Assembly (NCBI GenBank): GCA_039621445.1
Contig: CP154955.1
Coordinates: forward strand, 39,192,426 to 39,256,425
DNA: 64,000 nucleotides
Source: Euglena gracilis
Taxonomy: Eukaryota > Euglenida > Euglenophyceae > Euglenales
Direction: 5' to 3'
Shown here: positions 10,917 to 21,414 of the stretch, in pieces
Position numbering within the stretch: the first letter of the stretch is position 1
Layout of the letters: every line of letters starts with the position of its first letter
Position numbers and translations under genes: made by a program
Notes under the pieces: model-generated
What the model saw: only the letters and a program-made list of their open reading frames with translations
What the model was told of the DNA's origin: nothing
Database searches by the model: none

Positions 10917-12299
10917 TCCCATCAAGCCGGTTCAAGCCCGCCGAGGTACCGAGCAAAGCCATCCTGAAGCCCGAGGACGTGAAGCTCCAAGGCAATCCGC
11001 CGCCCGCTCTCGGCGAGAACAAGAATAAGAGCCCACAGCCGCCCTCTCCCGGCACAGAATAGGATGACGCTGCCCCCCTCGCCTTGTCCAACGCCACCAG
11101 TCCTACGTCGACAGTGACCAGAGCTGCTTCCCCTTGCGGCAAACAAGAAGGAGTTATGTGCCCCAGAGCGATCCGGATCCAGCGCGCCTGCCAGACGGCG
11201 AAGTGAACAGGGTAAGACGCCTGGGGCTCCGTCTGGACTCCTCAAGACAAGCAAGACGCAACGACTCGGACGCTGCCAAGGACGCGTCGAACGTGGTGTC
11301 CGCGGAGCTACCCTGAGCCCTGCAGGGTGCGTGAGCACACCGAGTAGTTCCACGAAGCTTTCGCCCAGCCAACCCCTCGTGGGAAGAGAGAGAGAGAGAC
11401 AGAGACAGACAACGCCCACACACGCATTCACGAAGCCACGGTATGGGCGGGCCCCCATGCGACGGAGCACCGGGGGTGGGGCAACCCCCCGGGGCCGGGG
11501 CCCATCAGCCGGAATGGCCCCCCTGTGGAAATAAAAGGCAAAGCCACAGCACCATTCTTTTTTACATCTGTTCTGTGGTGATACAGTTTTTGGGGAAAGC
11601 CGGTTTGATGACACCAAAAAAATATGTGAGGAATACGGTATGAAGAATACGAGGCAACGATGTGAGGACTAAGGGGCCCTCCGGCGGATGAATCGACTTT
11701 TGAACTTCACTGTTTCTTTCAGAATAATTTTCGAAGCAACTTTTCATCAATAATGCAAAGCTTGTGCACAATTTGACAAAAAAATCACAATGCATGCTTC
11801 ATGTTGCTTGGGTTTGCGGTGACCTCACGGTGGTGACAGCCCAAATGCCAAAGGGAGGTGGCACCCAACAGGAGATAACTACCAGATTCACCTTCAGTCC
11901 CACCCCCTCAGAAGACAAACTCCACATTGCCCAACTCTCTCAATGCAAAACCTAGAAAAAGACAAAAAATAACTGGGAAAATAGACATGAACTTGGGTGT
12001 TCTTTGATCATTCAAGAAGAAATTGAGATCAAGATCAAGAGAAGAGGTGGCTTCCAACGGAGGTCGAAAAAGGGCAGAAACAAAATATTGAGTCAGCCAA
12101 CAAAAAAAAACTGACTTGTGGCTAAAATGCACTCATAAATCTCGATATAAAGCCCAGATATTCATATGGACCTCGCTACTGCCCCCAGATCAGCGTCCAT
12201 GATCATTAAGTCACCAGGTTCAGCATTCAAAAAAAAAGCAATGCAACCCATTTTTTCCCCCTTTTCCCAAGCAGGCACCATCCGTCCCTCCTTCCTGGG
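10912..12299. other. No gene recognised
   Basis: The part up to 11.3 kb is GC-rich and open in several frames on both strands without a family signature. From 11.5 to 12.3 kb the sequence is AT-richer with no supported exon. Confidence 0.3.
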
Positions 12300-12735
12300 T
12301 TGAGAATGGCAGGGCAAACGTCACAGCAACCCCCCCAAAAGAGACCAAAAAGAAACCGGAAGGAAAAAAGGTGGAAAGGAGACCACGTCAGGTGGTGGGA
12401 TGCCACTGCTTGGTTGCATACAAAAGGCACTGAAGCCACCCCCAGCCCAGTGATCATCAGTTTGTACACTGAAAACCCTGTCCAGGATTCGGGCTTGCGG
12501 GGTATAATGTATAGGGGGCCAAGGCATGGCGGGGTGGTGGCACAGGGCACATTCGGTACAAGCGCCACCAAAGTGAGGGTTTGGTGAAATCCCAACGGGA
12601 CCGGAACGGTCGTTCACCATCAGCAGACACCTGCAGGCCGACTCACAGGATCACACCTCCCTCACCTTCCAGGCTGTCGAAGCAGAAACCACCAAGGAGC
12701 TGCTCAAGGGTACACTTGCATTTCAAGCACAATGA
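12300..12735 (+). CDS. Possible exon pair of an unidentified plus-strand gene
   Basis: Two adjacent plus-strand open segments look protein-like. The first (about 12320-12587) is basic at its start and contains VIISLYTENPVQDSGLRG. The second (about 12590-12735, another frame) contains RSFTISRHLQADSQDHTSLT and AETTKELLKGTLAFQAQ, then a stop. They may be two exons or one broken gene. No family was recognised, and a minus-strand frame over the second part is also open. Confidence 0.25.
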
Positions 12736-12952
12736 AGACCCAGAGTTTATGCTCCGGGGAAAACATAGTGCTGAGATTGGCGACATTCTGGGACGGCATA
12801 TTGTCCCCATGTGTATCCCCTCCAGACCCAACGTGATGGACCCAATTCACAGCAGCGCATTTCTCATTACCCCCCCACCAGGAGGTCACTTTGTGGGGAT
12901 CAGTTCAGAAGCTAGAAAACTTGGGCTGGCTGGAAAAAGGCTGGATGACACC

Positions 12953-13052
12953 CCCCTCCCTCCCTCATGGGCTAAATCCAGCTAAAATTCCAGCCGAGGA
13001 CCCCCATGAGGGAGGGAGGGAGGGGGGTCCTCGGCTGGAATTTAGCTGGATT
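12953..13052. repeat. Two overlapping inverted repeats (cruciform-prone)
   Basis: AATCCAGCTAAAATTCCAGC...GACCCCC (12975-13005) is matched by its complement at 13022-13052 with one extra A. An overlapping palindrome pairs CCCTCCCTCCCTCATG at 12954 with CATGAGGGAGGGAGGG at 13005. The two hairpins share bases, so only one can form at a time. Confidence 0.75.
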
Positions 13053-13283
13053 GGGGGTCGGACTGGGCATCAAAAAAATTCAAACTGCAAAAATGCCCCG
13101 CAAAACTGCAAATTGTGCAAAAAAAAGATTTTTTTTTCACTGCAATTTCACCTGGCAACCTGTTCCCGACCCATTTTCACCCATTTTGGCCCATTTTTGC
13201 ACCTCCAAAAGCAAAAATCCGTTATCTTCCAACCGTCCAAAAGCCAGCTGGAAAATAATAAAAAAAAACTAGTCGATGGGGTG

Positions 13284-13485
13284 TCAAAATTGTCTTAAGC
13301 GACTCGGTGGGGTTGGGCCAGCCCGGCCGTCCTCGTACCCGCGGCCCCGAACGCGCGCCACCCAGTCCTGGGTGGCGTCCGCCGCGTAGCAGAAGCCGCC
13401 CTGGCACAGCTGTGGGACGTCCTTCCAGAACTCCTTCTGGGGGAACGCCTCGGCAGGGGGCGTGGCCAGGGCCGCGTAGCAGAAC
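13284..13485 (-). CDS. MRH receptor-like gene, exon 6 (tail, stop)
   Basis: After acceptor GGCCAG the frame reads [40 protein letters not shown], and ends in an Arg/Gly/Pro-rich stretch with a TGA at 13284-13286. EA(F/I)PxxxFWxDxPxL is the family's post-membrane motif. Its phase with exon 5 is unresolved. A (CAA)n array lies in the intron just upstream. Confidence 0.65.
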
Positions 13486-14908
13486 CTGGCCGCGCCCCAG
13501 GTTGTAGGACAGGTTTTGCCCCCAAATTGTACACTCGTTTTTGGAACGGGAATAAAAAATCCAAAAATAATATAACAATAATAATAACAACAACAACAAC
13601 TAACAACAACAACAAACAACAACAACAACAACAACAACAACACCAACAACAACAACAACAACAACAATAAATTGTCCAGGATACCAAATTTTTGGAGTCA
13701 TGGCTTTCCATGACTTGCTTTCTGAAAACATTGCCTCTTTGGACCAAACTTTTTCAAACACGACCTTCTAAAAAAAAATTAGGTTCAAAAATTGGCGAAA
13801 AATGGCATCCATGGTGAAATACAATGGGTTGCGGGTATGATGATGGTAGCGATTTTTGGGTCAATGGCATTTCCTGCCAAATATATATGTGTGTTTAGAA
13901 TATAGAACCTCTCCCACCCAAGTGTGGACCCAAGTGTGGAAAAATTCTGCCCAGTTTTTTTAAAAAAAAAAACTAATGCATGGTGGAGCTTCCCCAGTGT
14001 TGACACCTGGGGTTTCTTTTTGAATGCTCGTTGCAGTATACACCTTTGGCAACCCCTCCCCCCACACATGCACCTCTGAGGTATTTTGGGGGGGGGTGAA
14101 ATTGTTCAGTTTGCACTATTTTGTGCATGCTGAGTGTCGGTGCTAGGAGTTCGTGACCCCCCCCCACACACGTCCCTAGGCAGGCCACGCACCCGCGTGT
14201 TGTAGAGGAAGCCCAGGCTGGCATAGAGTCCTCCGAGGCACGTGATGGTGAAAAGGAACTGCCATCCCCAGCCCCCGGCCCCGGGGCACCGATGCATGAT
14301 GGATTCCGTGGTTTCGGACATTTTGGGGCGGCACTTCACTTCGGGGGGGGGGGGTCATTCGGAGGACAACTATTTTAGGAAACCAGCAAAGGTGAACCCT
14401 CCTTCAGAGGTGCCTGTGATCCCAGGGATACCATACTCTCCCTTCATCTCAATCTCTTTGGTATTCTGCATGGCAATCGCTTCCAACCTTCCAGTCGATT
14501 CAGAGAGTGTTCTTCCATCGCTCTCATAAACAGCTGTACCCCCCGGGCGCTTGGCCCGGGCCATGGTCGAAGGTAAGGCTGGGAGGCCAACCTTAGGGGG
14601 GACAAGTTTGCATTTTAAGAATTCTGGCGGCCATGTGCAAAAGACCAAAGGCCAACTTTAGGGGGCAAGTTTGCATGCCCAAAGGCAACAATAGAACCGC
14701 CAGGGTGGGGGTCGTTGCACGGGTGGTCCGGCCGCTGTCTGCCTTGCAGTTGGACGCCAGGGGGAAGGCGAAGGAGAAGCCCAGGGGGCCATGCTCGCTG
14801 ACCTCCACCGTGCTCGCCAGCCGCCGCAGCCCCGGCCCTGAGCCCGGCTCGCACGTCACATCCACGACGGCTTCCGTGTCAGGGCTGTGTGTGGACGTGT
14901 GCATGCGT

Positions 14909-14999
<91 letters not shown>

Positions 15000-17549
15000 C
15001 GCGGGTGTGTGCGTGCATGTGTGCTCAGTCGCGCGCGTGTGGAGTCTAATGTGCCTGTTGGTGCGTCGTCGTGTGTCACCCCCCCAAAAGACCAAGCTTT
15101 GGGTGCATTACTGAAGGTTCCAAAGGGGGGGGGGCAGCACATTGGGAGGGAGTGCACTTGTTGGTGTTAGAGGTTGGTGAGTGCACCATTTTTTTCTGAA
15201 AAATTCATCTGAATTTTTTTTGCCGAAATTGAGCGGGAGGGTTCAAAAAATAGGTCCAAAAAGCAGGATTCTTCACTATGATAACAAAAATATGATCAAC
15301 AAAAAATTCTGAACCCATCCGAACACATCAAAAAAAAAAGTTTTAAATAAAAAAAATATAAAATTAGAAAAACACCCCATTTTTGGATGCGGTTGGATTA
15401 TTTCGAAAAATCCTGAGGGGGGGGGTCTCACTTTTTGGGTTTGGGACCTAAGTGTTGGATTTTTCCTGAAAATTGGCAGGAGGAATAATTTAGGGGGAAT
15501 CTTATTTGGGGGCTTCGGTGCGTAGCCACGTGTCAGAGGTAGGGGATTTCTTCAGGACCCCCCCCCCGGGGGGGGGTCCAGCCTCCGGCTGGCAAAAAGG
15601 CTGCTGGCTGGACCCCCCCCAGGGGTAGGGTACCCTCCGGCTTAAGAAATCCCCTGGTCAGAGGTTGCCGGTGGAGGGATGCACTCCCCGGCCACCGCGG
15701 CACACCGCCCTGCGCCATGAAGCCGCCCATGTTGGTCGGGTCGGGGCTGGTGTAGACGTACCGCCACCCGACCTTGGTTTGGGTCACCGCGGGCGGCCCC
15801 TTGAGCCGGCCCACCTCGTCGTCGCAGCGAGGGACTTGCTGGGCGGGGGATGACACTGGGAAGCTCATGCTTTGGGGGATGCAGAACCACAAACGCCGGG
15901 GAATGACCATCAGTGCTCGTTGGCTTCAGCAATCCACACCGCACCACCCTCTGCGCCATGGTTGGAGGAGTTCCGCATTGGGCGTGGGGGGGGGGCAGGC
16001 TTGACAAGAGATATCAGACGGGACTGAAGGGCTAAACTGAAATGCATTTGTTCTGGCTGCCAGTGATGTGATCTTTTGTTTGCTGATGTGGGTTTCATAA
16101 CTGTATGAACCAGATGAAAAAGAAATGGTCCCTGGACACAGAGGCCATCCTCCAGGTCCTGCTGTTCAACCCGGGGCCAGACAGGGCTCAAAATGGAAAC
16201 AGAACACCTCCCACAGTCCCAGGGTCTCCCGATCAATATAGACTTTGTCTGTGCTACACTTGTCAAAAAATATTGTCCATCATACAATGGATTATCGCAA
16301 AAAACACACACCTGTGGACATGCATACGTACACAAAAAAATTTCATACAACAAATGATGATGTCTGTATCATGCATGTTACATTTTTGTAATATGCCACA
16401 CAAACAGGGCTTCAATTTACAAACCCATTGGGGTCCAGGTCAGAGGCACAAAAATTGGGCTGGTTGGAAAAGGTCGTCCCCCTCCCGATGGGGGATCCGG
16501 AACTCCAAGAGGTTGAACAGGAATCCAAAATACAAAACTGCAAAAAAAAAACACCACCCACCACCACCAAAACCAGAAAATTGTGCAAAAAACAATTTTG
16601 ACCCACAGGCCGTTTCTGTTTCTGTCTACTTGTCCCCCTATCGCAGGATGGTGTTGCAGCAACATGGCGAACAAATTGTATAAAAAAGTGACGACGACGA
16701 CGACGGTGGTGGTGGTGGTGATGATAAGCAAACACATGCACACATGCACATATTCATGTGTGCACATATACAACATGTAATTACAATAATAAAAACTACC
16801 GATACCTTTGCTCCTTGGGTATGTTACCACTCCGTCAAATTTGACCTGCGGGCGTTTTTGAAACTTGCATAGCCCTGGTATGCCAGGCGTGATGCTATTT
16901 GGAGCACAACATAGCTGACCCGCCTGTCACTGCAAGCCAAGCGCCTGCTCAATTCCCCTCCGCTGCCTGGCAGATGGAGTGCTCAGCCAGGGGCTTGCAC
17001 AGGCTGACCGCCCAGCGGTAGTTGCGGCCGGGGAAATGGCCCCCCTGGGGGGCGTCGAAGGTGATCCGCCCCAGACCTGAACGGTTGCGCAGGCGCCCCG
17101 CGCCACTTAGGAATCCCCCACCAGGGTTTTTTTTTTTAGACCGGGGGGGACCCACTCCGTTTCCCGAAAATGGACAAAAATCTCGAAAATGCCAAAAATA
17201 GCACCTTTTTCAAAATTTTCGGCGCCGCCCCCCCCCCCCTGGGGGGGGGGGGGCTCAGCCGGCCCCCCCCACCCCCCCCCCCCTCCCCCCCGGGGGTCCA
17301 CGACAAAAAAACCCCTGTCCCCCACACCGGCATACCCGGCTGTACGTCCAGGAAGGCCTGGTGGGCGCCAGATGGCCCAGCAGGGTCAGGGGAAGGGTGG
17401 GGTTGCGATGGGGAGGGGTCGACATAGCCACCCCCAATGCCACCTCAAGGGGTGGGCTGGTCCAGTTCAGCCCTGCTCTGGCCACACGGGTGCCGGGCTG
17501 CGGCGGCCAGGCTGCAGACGGCGGCCGCCAGGGACCACCAGAGCCACAT
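13284..17549 (-). CDS. MRH-domain type I membrane protein (mannose 6-phosphate receptor-like)
   Basis: Six exons on the minus strand build a secretory-pathway membrane protein. Exon 1 encodes a signal peptide ([18 protein letters not shown]). Exons 2-4 encode the MRH domain, with spaced cysteines (SLC, SIC, RCDDE, VTCEP, SNCK). Exon 5 gives the transmembrane helix [20 protein letters not shown] followed by [11 protein letters not shown]. Exon 6 gives the cytosolic tail with [15 protein letters not shown]. This tail and the YN.RVRG stop-transfer pattern are shared by cation-dependent mannose 6-phosphate receptor and Atg27-like proteins. Such proteins bind N-glycans and cycle between Golgi and endosomes; that role is inferred. 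A YAAL motif in the tail fits a YxxPhi sorting signal. Junctions 1/2, 2/3 and 3/4 are phase-consistent, the second with a GC donor. The ligand-contact residues were not verified. Confidence 0.7.
13560..13668. repeat. (AAC)n / (CAA)n microsatellite
   Basis: Imperfect AAC/CAA repeats, with ATA interruptions at the start, inside the last intron of the MRH gene. Confidence 0.9.
14172..14338 (-). CDS. MRH receptor-like gene, exon 5 (transmembrane)
   Basis: The frame encodes [20 protein letters not shown], then a hydrophobic helix ending [20 protein letters not shown], with a donor GTGTGTGG. The GGWGWQFL start and YNxxVRG end are diagnostic of this receptor group. The acceptor is probably GAAG before TGAAGTGC. 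Confidence 0.7.
14370..14575 (-). CDS. Unassigned open frame inside the MRH gene
   Basis: The minus strand encodes [40 protein letters not shown] and [15 protein letters not shown]. It looks protein-like but has no counterpart in MRH receptors. It could be an alternative exon, a captured gene fragment or chance. Confidence 0.25.
14743..14870 (-). CDS. MRH receptor-like gene, exon 4
   Basis: The frame encodes [20 protein letters not shown] and [20 protein letters not shown] then CK. TCxPxxGxG and the final xxNC/xAC cysteine are the second half of an MRH domain. The end is either a GC donor after TGCAAG (14743) or a GT donor further on (14721); both keep the frame with one of two exon 5 acceptors. 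Confidence 0.65.
14912..15000. repeat. (GT)n microsatellite
   Basis: Nearly pure GT with two CGTGC interruptions, lying just upstream of MRH exon 4 on the minus strand, where it reads (AC)n. Confidence 0.95.
15540..15656. mobile_element. hAT-like MITE, YAGGGGATTTCTT family (117 bp)
   Basis: Left terminus TAGGGGATTTCTTCAGGACC, right terminus the complement of CAGGGGATTTCTTAAGCCGG. A perfect 8-bp target duplication GTCAGAGG flanks it (15532-15539, 15657-15664). The centre contains a CCAGCCTCCGGCTGG hairpin. It lies 50 bp beyond the donor of MRH exon 3. Confidence 0.9.
15706..15838 (-). CDS. MRH receptor-like gene, exon 3
   Basis: After acceptor GCCCAG the frame reads [45 protein letters not shown], and ends at GTGTGCC. 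The 0-phase start matches the end of exon 2. The C...GWxYxY pattern fits the middle strands of an MRH domain. Confidence 0.65.
16688..16722. repeat. (ACG)n(GTG)n trinucleotide tract
   Basis: Short ACG repeats that switch to GTG repeats, in an intron of the MRH gene. Confidence 0.85.
16967..17105 (-). CDS. MRH receptor-like gene, exon 2
   Basis: The acceptor CCTAAG is followed by a 1-base lead that completes the codon left by exon 1. The frame encodes [20 protein letters not shown] and [20 protein letters not shown] then EHSICQ. No GT is available before the stop. The border that keeps phase 0 with exon 3 is CAG followed by GC, i.e. a GC donor. A hAT-like element ends 17 bp upstream of this exon. 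Confidence 0.6.
17122..17317. mobile_element. hAT-like MITE, CAGGGTTTTT family (196 bp)
   Basis: Left terminus CAGGGTTTTTTTTTTTAGAC and right terminus complementary to CAGGGGTTTTTTTGTCGTGG. A perfect 8-bp duplication TCCCCCAC lies at 17114-17121 and 17318-17325. The interior is dominated by C and G runs around a short AT-rich core. It is in intron 1 of the MRH gene. Confidence 0.9.
17488..17549 (-). CDS. MRH receptor-like gene, exon 1 (signal peptide)
   Basis: The ATG at 17549 begins [20 protein letters not shown], a typical hydrophobic signal peptide with an alanine-rich cleavage region. The donor is GTGTGGCC after CACCC. The two leftover bases match the 1-base lead of exon 2. Confidence 0.65.
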
Positions 17550-17815
17550 GGGGCTGCGGGGGATGAGGGGGTGGCGGGTGCGCGTGGAGGGACGGAGGCT
17601 TGGTTGAAGGCCTGACCAACTCCTCTTTTGCGCTTGTGGACCTGCCCAATAAATCAAAAACTGAAATAAAACTGCCCAAACTTGATGGCTTTTGAAGCAA
17701 TCAACAAAAATCAAGAAGGAAGAGTCCAAAATAGAAGTGTATCCAGTGGCTGCTGGGGGAAACAATTTGCCAAAATACACACAGACATGTACATACATAT
17801 ATACATATGTACAAT

Positions 17816-17971
17816 CACATACATACATACATACATACATACATACATACATACATACATACATACATACATACATACATACATACATACATACATACAT
17901 ACATACATACATACATACATACATACATACATACATACATACATACATACATACATACATACATACATACA

Positions 17972-18003
<32 letters not shown>
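17816..18003. repeat. (ACAT)n microsatellite, about 47 units
   Basis: Uninterrupted ACAT tetranucleotides upstream of the MRH gene, 5' side bordered by TATATACATATG. Confidence 0.98.
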
Positions 18004-19020
18004 AACTATACTATTTAATTCTAAGAGGGTTTGGGCAAAATTTGATTTGATGCGACCTGAGGGCAGTAGCCCCCTTCCTGGTCAAATAAGGGCAGTTGGG
18101 GAAAACCACGAAACAGCGATCGGCCAAATTAACCAGGGGTGCAGGGGCAGAATGCGACAAGGCAGCTCAAAATATGCCATGCAAAAAATGAAAGTTGCCT
18201 GCTAATTCCGCACCTCAGGATCTCCCCGGAGCGTGCCAATTTCTGAAGGGAGAAACGTTCATAATTTCATTTCATTTCTGTTCATTTCATATTTTTTTGC
18301 ATCCACCGAGGATTCTGCGGCGAGCATGTGCACAATAACTCACACTTTTTCGACAAACTAAAAAGCAGAAGCGCAAACAAAACAACGTTGTGCACACATC
18401 ATGAAATTCAAAAGCCAAGAGAAAATGATGTTCCTGCTCCCCCCATTGCCCACCGACCGGGTTCCAACAACCCCGACCAAGGGGTGGTCATATGACCAGG
18501 CGCCAAAAAAAAAAACCTGCAACCCCCGACCAGGGGGGGGGGGGGCGTGGCATGCGCACTCTGACCTACAACCCCCAACCGGGGGTGGTTGGCATTTGGG
18601 GACAAGGAGTTGCGTGGGTACTAAGCGCAATGCACCAGGACAGCATTGATTGCCCAGTCGAATGCCCTTGTTGCAAAAACTGAAAATGCTAAATCAGCTC
18701 AAAAAGTGGAATGTGCAGCTTTCGATTGGTTGGGGAAGTAGTGGAAGAGCAATTTCTCTTTACAATCACACGGCAAAATTTGTTTAAAATCGGTAGGCAA
18801 ATTATGCAAAAAAAACCTCCAAAATTGCAAGTTTTAAGACTTGGGATGGTGTAAAAAACATTCCCCTTGCGAGAGGTCAAATCTCCCTCCCCCATCTGTC
18901 GTATCTGTATCTGAATCAGGAAGGGATTTACCCAAAAATTTTAATTCTCCCAGAAAGTCGAACTTACTCCGTTCAATTTTTTAAGAAATTTTTTTTACCA
19001 AATGCCTTGGGTGGCGAAAA
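18004..19020. other. No gene recognised
   Basis: Intergenic sequence between the MRH and Dabb genes. Around 18.43-18.60 kb it has repeated CCCCGACCAGGGG-like blocks that can pair with each other; no target duplication is visible. Confidence 0.35.
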
Positions 19021-19870
19021 TTGTGGGTCCAAAAAATAGGACTAAAAATTGAGTTTTCGAAAATATCTCGAGAAAACACGCATTATCTCCGGAAGTATCT
19101 CACTGTCCAAATGTACCCCTGGAGGCCCTCAATCACCCCCCCCCCCCGTTCGCCGTTTTGGTCGCCGACACGCCTGGCCCGAGTTCTGGGAGTGCTTTTG
19201 TGGCGGCGACTTTGGGGTGTTTTTTGGGCCGTTTTCTTTGTTTGCTCAAAAAAAAAATGTTTCCAAAATATCTCGACAATGAAGCAAAATCAAAGAAAAT
19301 GTCCGGAGAGCAAAAATGAAGCCCTTGGAATGCCCTATCCAACCATGGTTAACTTTTCCCCAACTCTTTGTGAGCCCGAATTATGGCCAATTTTTTCGGC
19401 CAATTTTGGCCCGTTTCAGGGCCATTTTGGGCTGTTTTCGGGGTCAAAAGCGATGTTTTGAAAATATCCCGAAAATGAAGCAAAATCAAAGGAAATGTCC
19501 GGATGCCTAAATTGAAGTCATTAAAATGCCCCATCTAACAGTATTTTGATTTCTCCGCAACCCCCACCTAGCCCGAGTTTTTTCAGCCCGGCCATTTTTT
19601 TGGCCAATTCTGGCCGTTGTGTACAATTTTGGCCCGTATTGACTAAGCCGTTTTAGATCAATTTTGGGTAAAAAAAAAACGAAAGTAATCGGAAAAAATC
19701 GAAAAAAATTTTCTGGCCTCCCGGACCCGGAAAAACAGTTTTTGAGCCCAAAATGAGCTTCTTTGAACCCCAGCCCCAGCTTTTTCCCCGAAGCCCATGC
19801 ATTTTGGGTCAGAAATGGGTCAAAAAAAGTAAAAAAAAATCAATTTTTTTTTGCTGAAACCATGCTGTTT
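19021..19870. repeat. Dispersed repeat R1, copy 1
   Basis: Shares ordered blocks with 31.79-32.84 kb, for example CGAAAATATCTCGAGAAAAC, GGAGGCCCTC and the GCAAAATCAAAG block. Both copies contain internal imperfect repeats in which a GCAAAATCAAAG(A/G)AAATG block recurs about every 220 bases. No long frame and no clear terminal repeats. Confidence 0.7.
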
Positions 19871-20682
19871 GTTGGGGCGATCCCTGGCCCTGAACCCAAT
19901 GCCCAGCCTGTCCAGGCGCTGCGGTGGTCTCGTTCATCTGGAAGCCTTTAACTACAAGGCCCAATGGCCCGAAAACGGGAGAAATGCAAAACGAACAACA
20001 AGAATGCAAAAATAAGAATGAAAATCGAAGCAAGAAAAATGGAGCAACGGAGGGCATTATTTGTGTCGCAACAAAAAAAAAGACCGGCGTCACAATTTGT
20101 TGGTGTTGCAGAAGCCACCGAAGGTGGAAAGGGAACAGCAACAGTCCGACTTCTGACACCGCCGGCCTGGCTGTGATCACAGGGATCACAGGTTGGGAGC
20201 TAAGACAGAGTGTAGCACTGCGGCCAGAATGCCACATCTGAACATCTGCTGAGGCTTCCGAAGGAAGATCTGCAAACAATGAAGAGGTGTTTGATAATTG
20301 ACAGCCAACCTTCAACTGCATACCCCTCAATGATTGCCGTTTGCTGGGGGGAAAGTGCCGGCTGAGATTCTGACTGAGAGTCTGAATCTTTTCCCTCCAA
20401 ATTTAAGCAAACAACAACCACAGTAAGTACAGCCAGCTGTAAAAATTAAACGTTCCCTTATTGGGATCCTGGCTAGAACTGATCCAAAACTGGGGTGGAA
20501 CAGAATCTGAACATGCATTCACTCTGTGGCCCTCCCGGAAACTTTTATCAGCAGCAGTCTTCAAAAGATCCGCTGTTTTTTTTATTTGGAAGCGAAGACT
20601 CAACAGAAGAATTAACAGACAACAAAACTTACAGCCATTTCTTTTGCTGATATCTATGAAAACTCTGATTGAATTTTTTATT
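19871..20682. other. No gene recognised
   Basis: AT-rich intergenic sequence. Open frames exist on the minus strand but are low-complexity or hydrophobic without a family signature. Confidence 0.35.
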
Positions 20683-20797
20683 TCATTCATTCATTCATTC
20701 ATTCATTCATTCATTCATTCATTCATTCATTCATTCATTCATTCATTCATTCATTCATTCATTCATTCATTCATTCATTCATTCATTCATTCATTCA
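20683..20797. repeat. (ATTC)n microsatellite, about 28 units
   Basis: Uninterrupted ATTC tetranucleotides in intergenic sequence 3' of the Dabb gene. Confidence 0.98.
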
Positions 20798-21262
20798 AGA
20801 TAATAAGGAATTTCCTGTCCCAATTTATTAAAATCCATTCAGGACCTACTCATCCCTCCGTGGTCCAAAAAGATTGGACCGTAAAGAAAGTCCAATGTTA
20901 GCACGTTCTCCAAAAACTTGAGCAGGCAGCCTCAGAGCACAAAAACGACCCGAAATACTGAAAATGAAGATCGCATGCACGTTGGTGCCAGTGGCCAGGT
21001 GGGGGTGAGCAAAAACAAAGAGGTCTTCCAGCGTGTGGGAGAGAAATAATGCATCTTATTGGATGTAATCTTCACAATTTTTACCTCAATTCTTCAAATC
21101 CACAAGTGGCTTGATTTTATTTTTTTGGCGTGTTCATTTGTTTCTTTGGCTTAAATGTGTTTATTCTTGCTTGCACATTTTGTGTGTCAACAGGCATCCA
21201 ACCATATTGCCAACATGGAAAATGGTTAACACGGTGATCCAGACAGAAAACACACCTCTGCT

Positions 21263-21414
21263 TTACAGCAGGATCTGAGCGCGGACGGGGGGCTTGGACA
21301 ACAGCGGCTTGACGTGGGTGACGATAAAATCAATGTGGGCGGGATGCTTCGCGTAGGTCTCATATGCCTCCACGGAGGTGAAATCCGCTGTGATCACAAA
21401 ATCGGGGGAAGGGC
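21263..21414 (-). CDS. Dabb gene, exon 3
   Basis: Acceptor ATTCCAG, then PSPDFVITADFTSVEAYETY, AKHPAHIDFIVTHVKPLLSK, ending PPVRAQILL and a stop at 21263. Confidence 0.8.

Noticed and set aside
10922-11617. A 231-codon minus-strand frame
   Set aside because: It overlaps GA/GC-rich sequence open in several frames, with no family signature and no splice or start evidence.
17445-18050. Open frames through the (ACAT)n array
   Set aside because: Only the last part (from 17549, signal peptide of the MRH gene) is credible; the rest is microsatellite.
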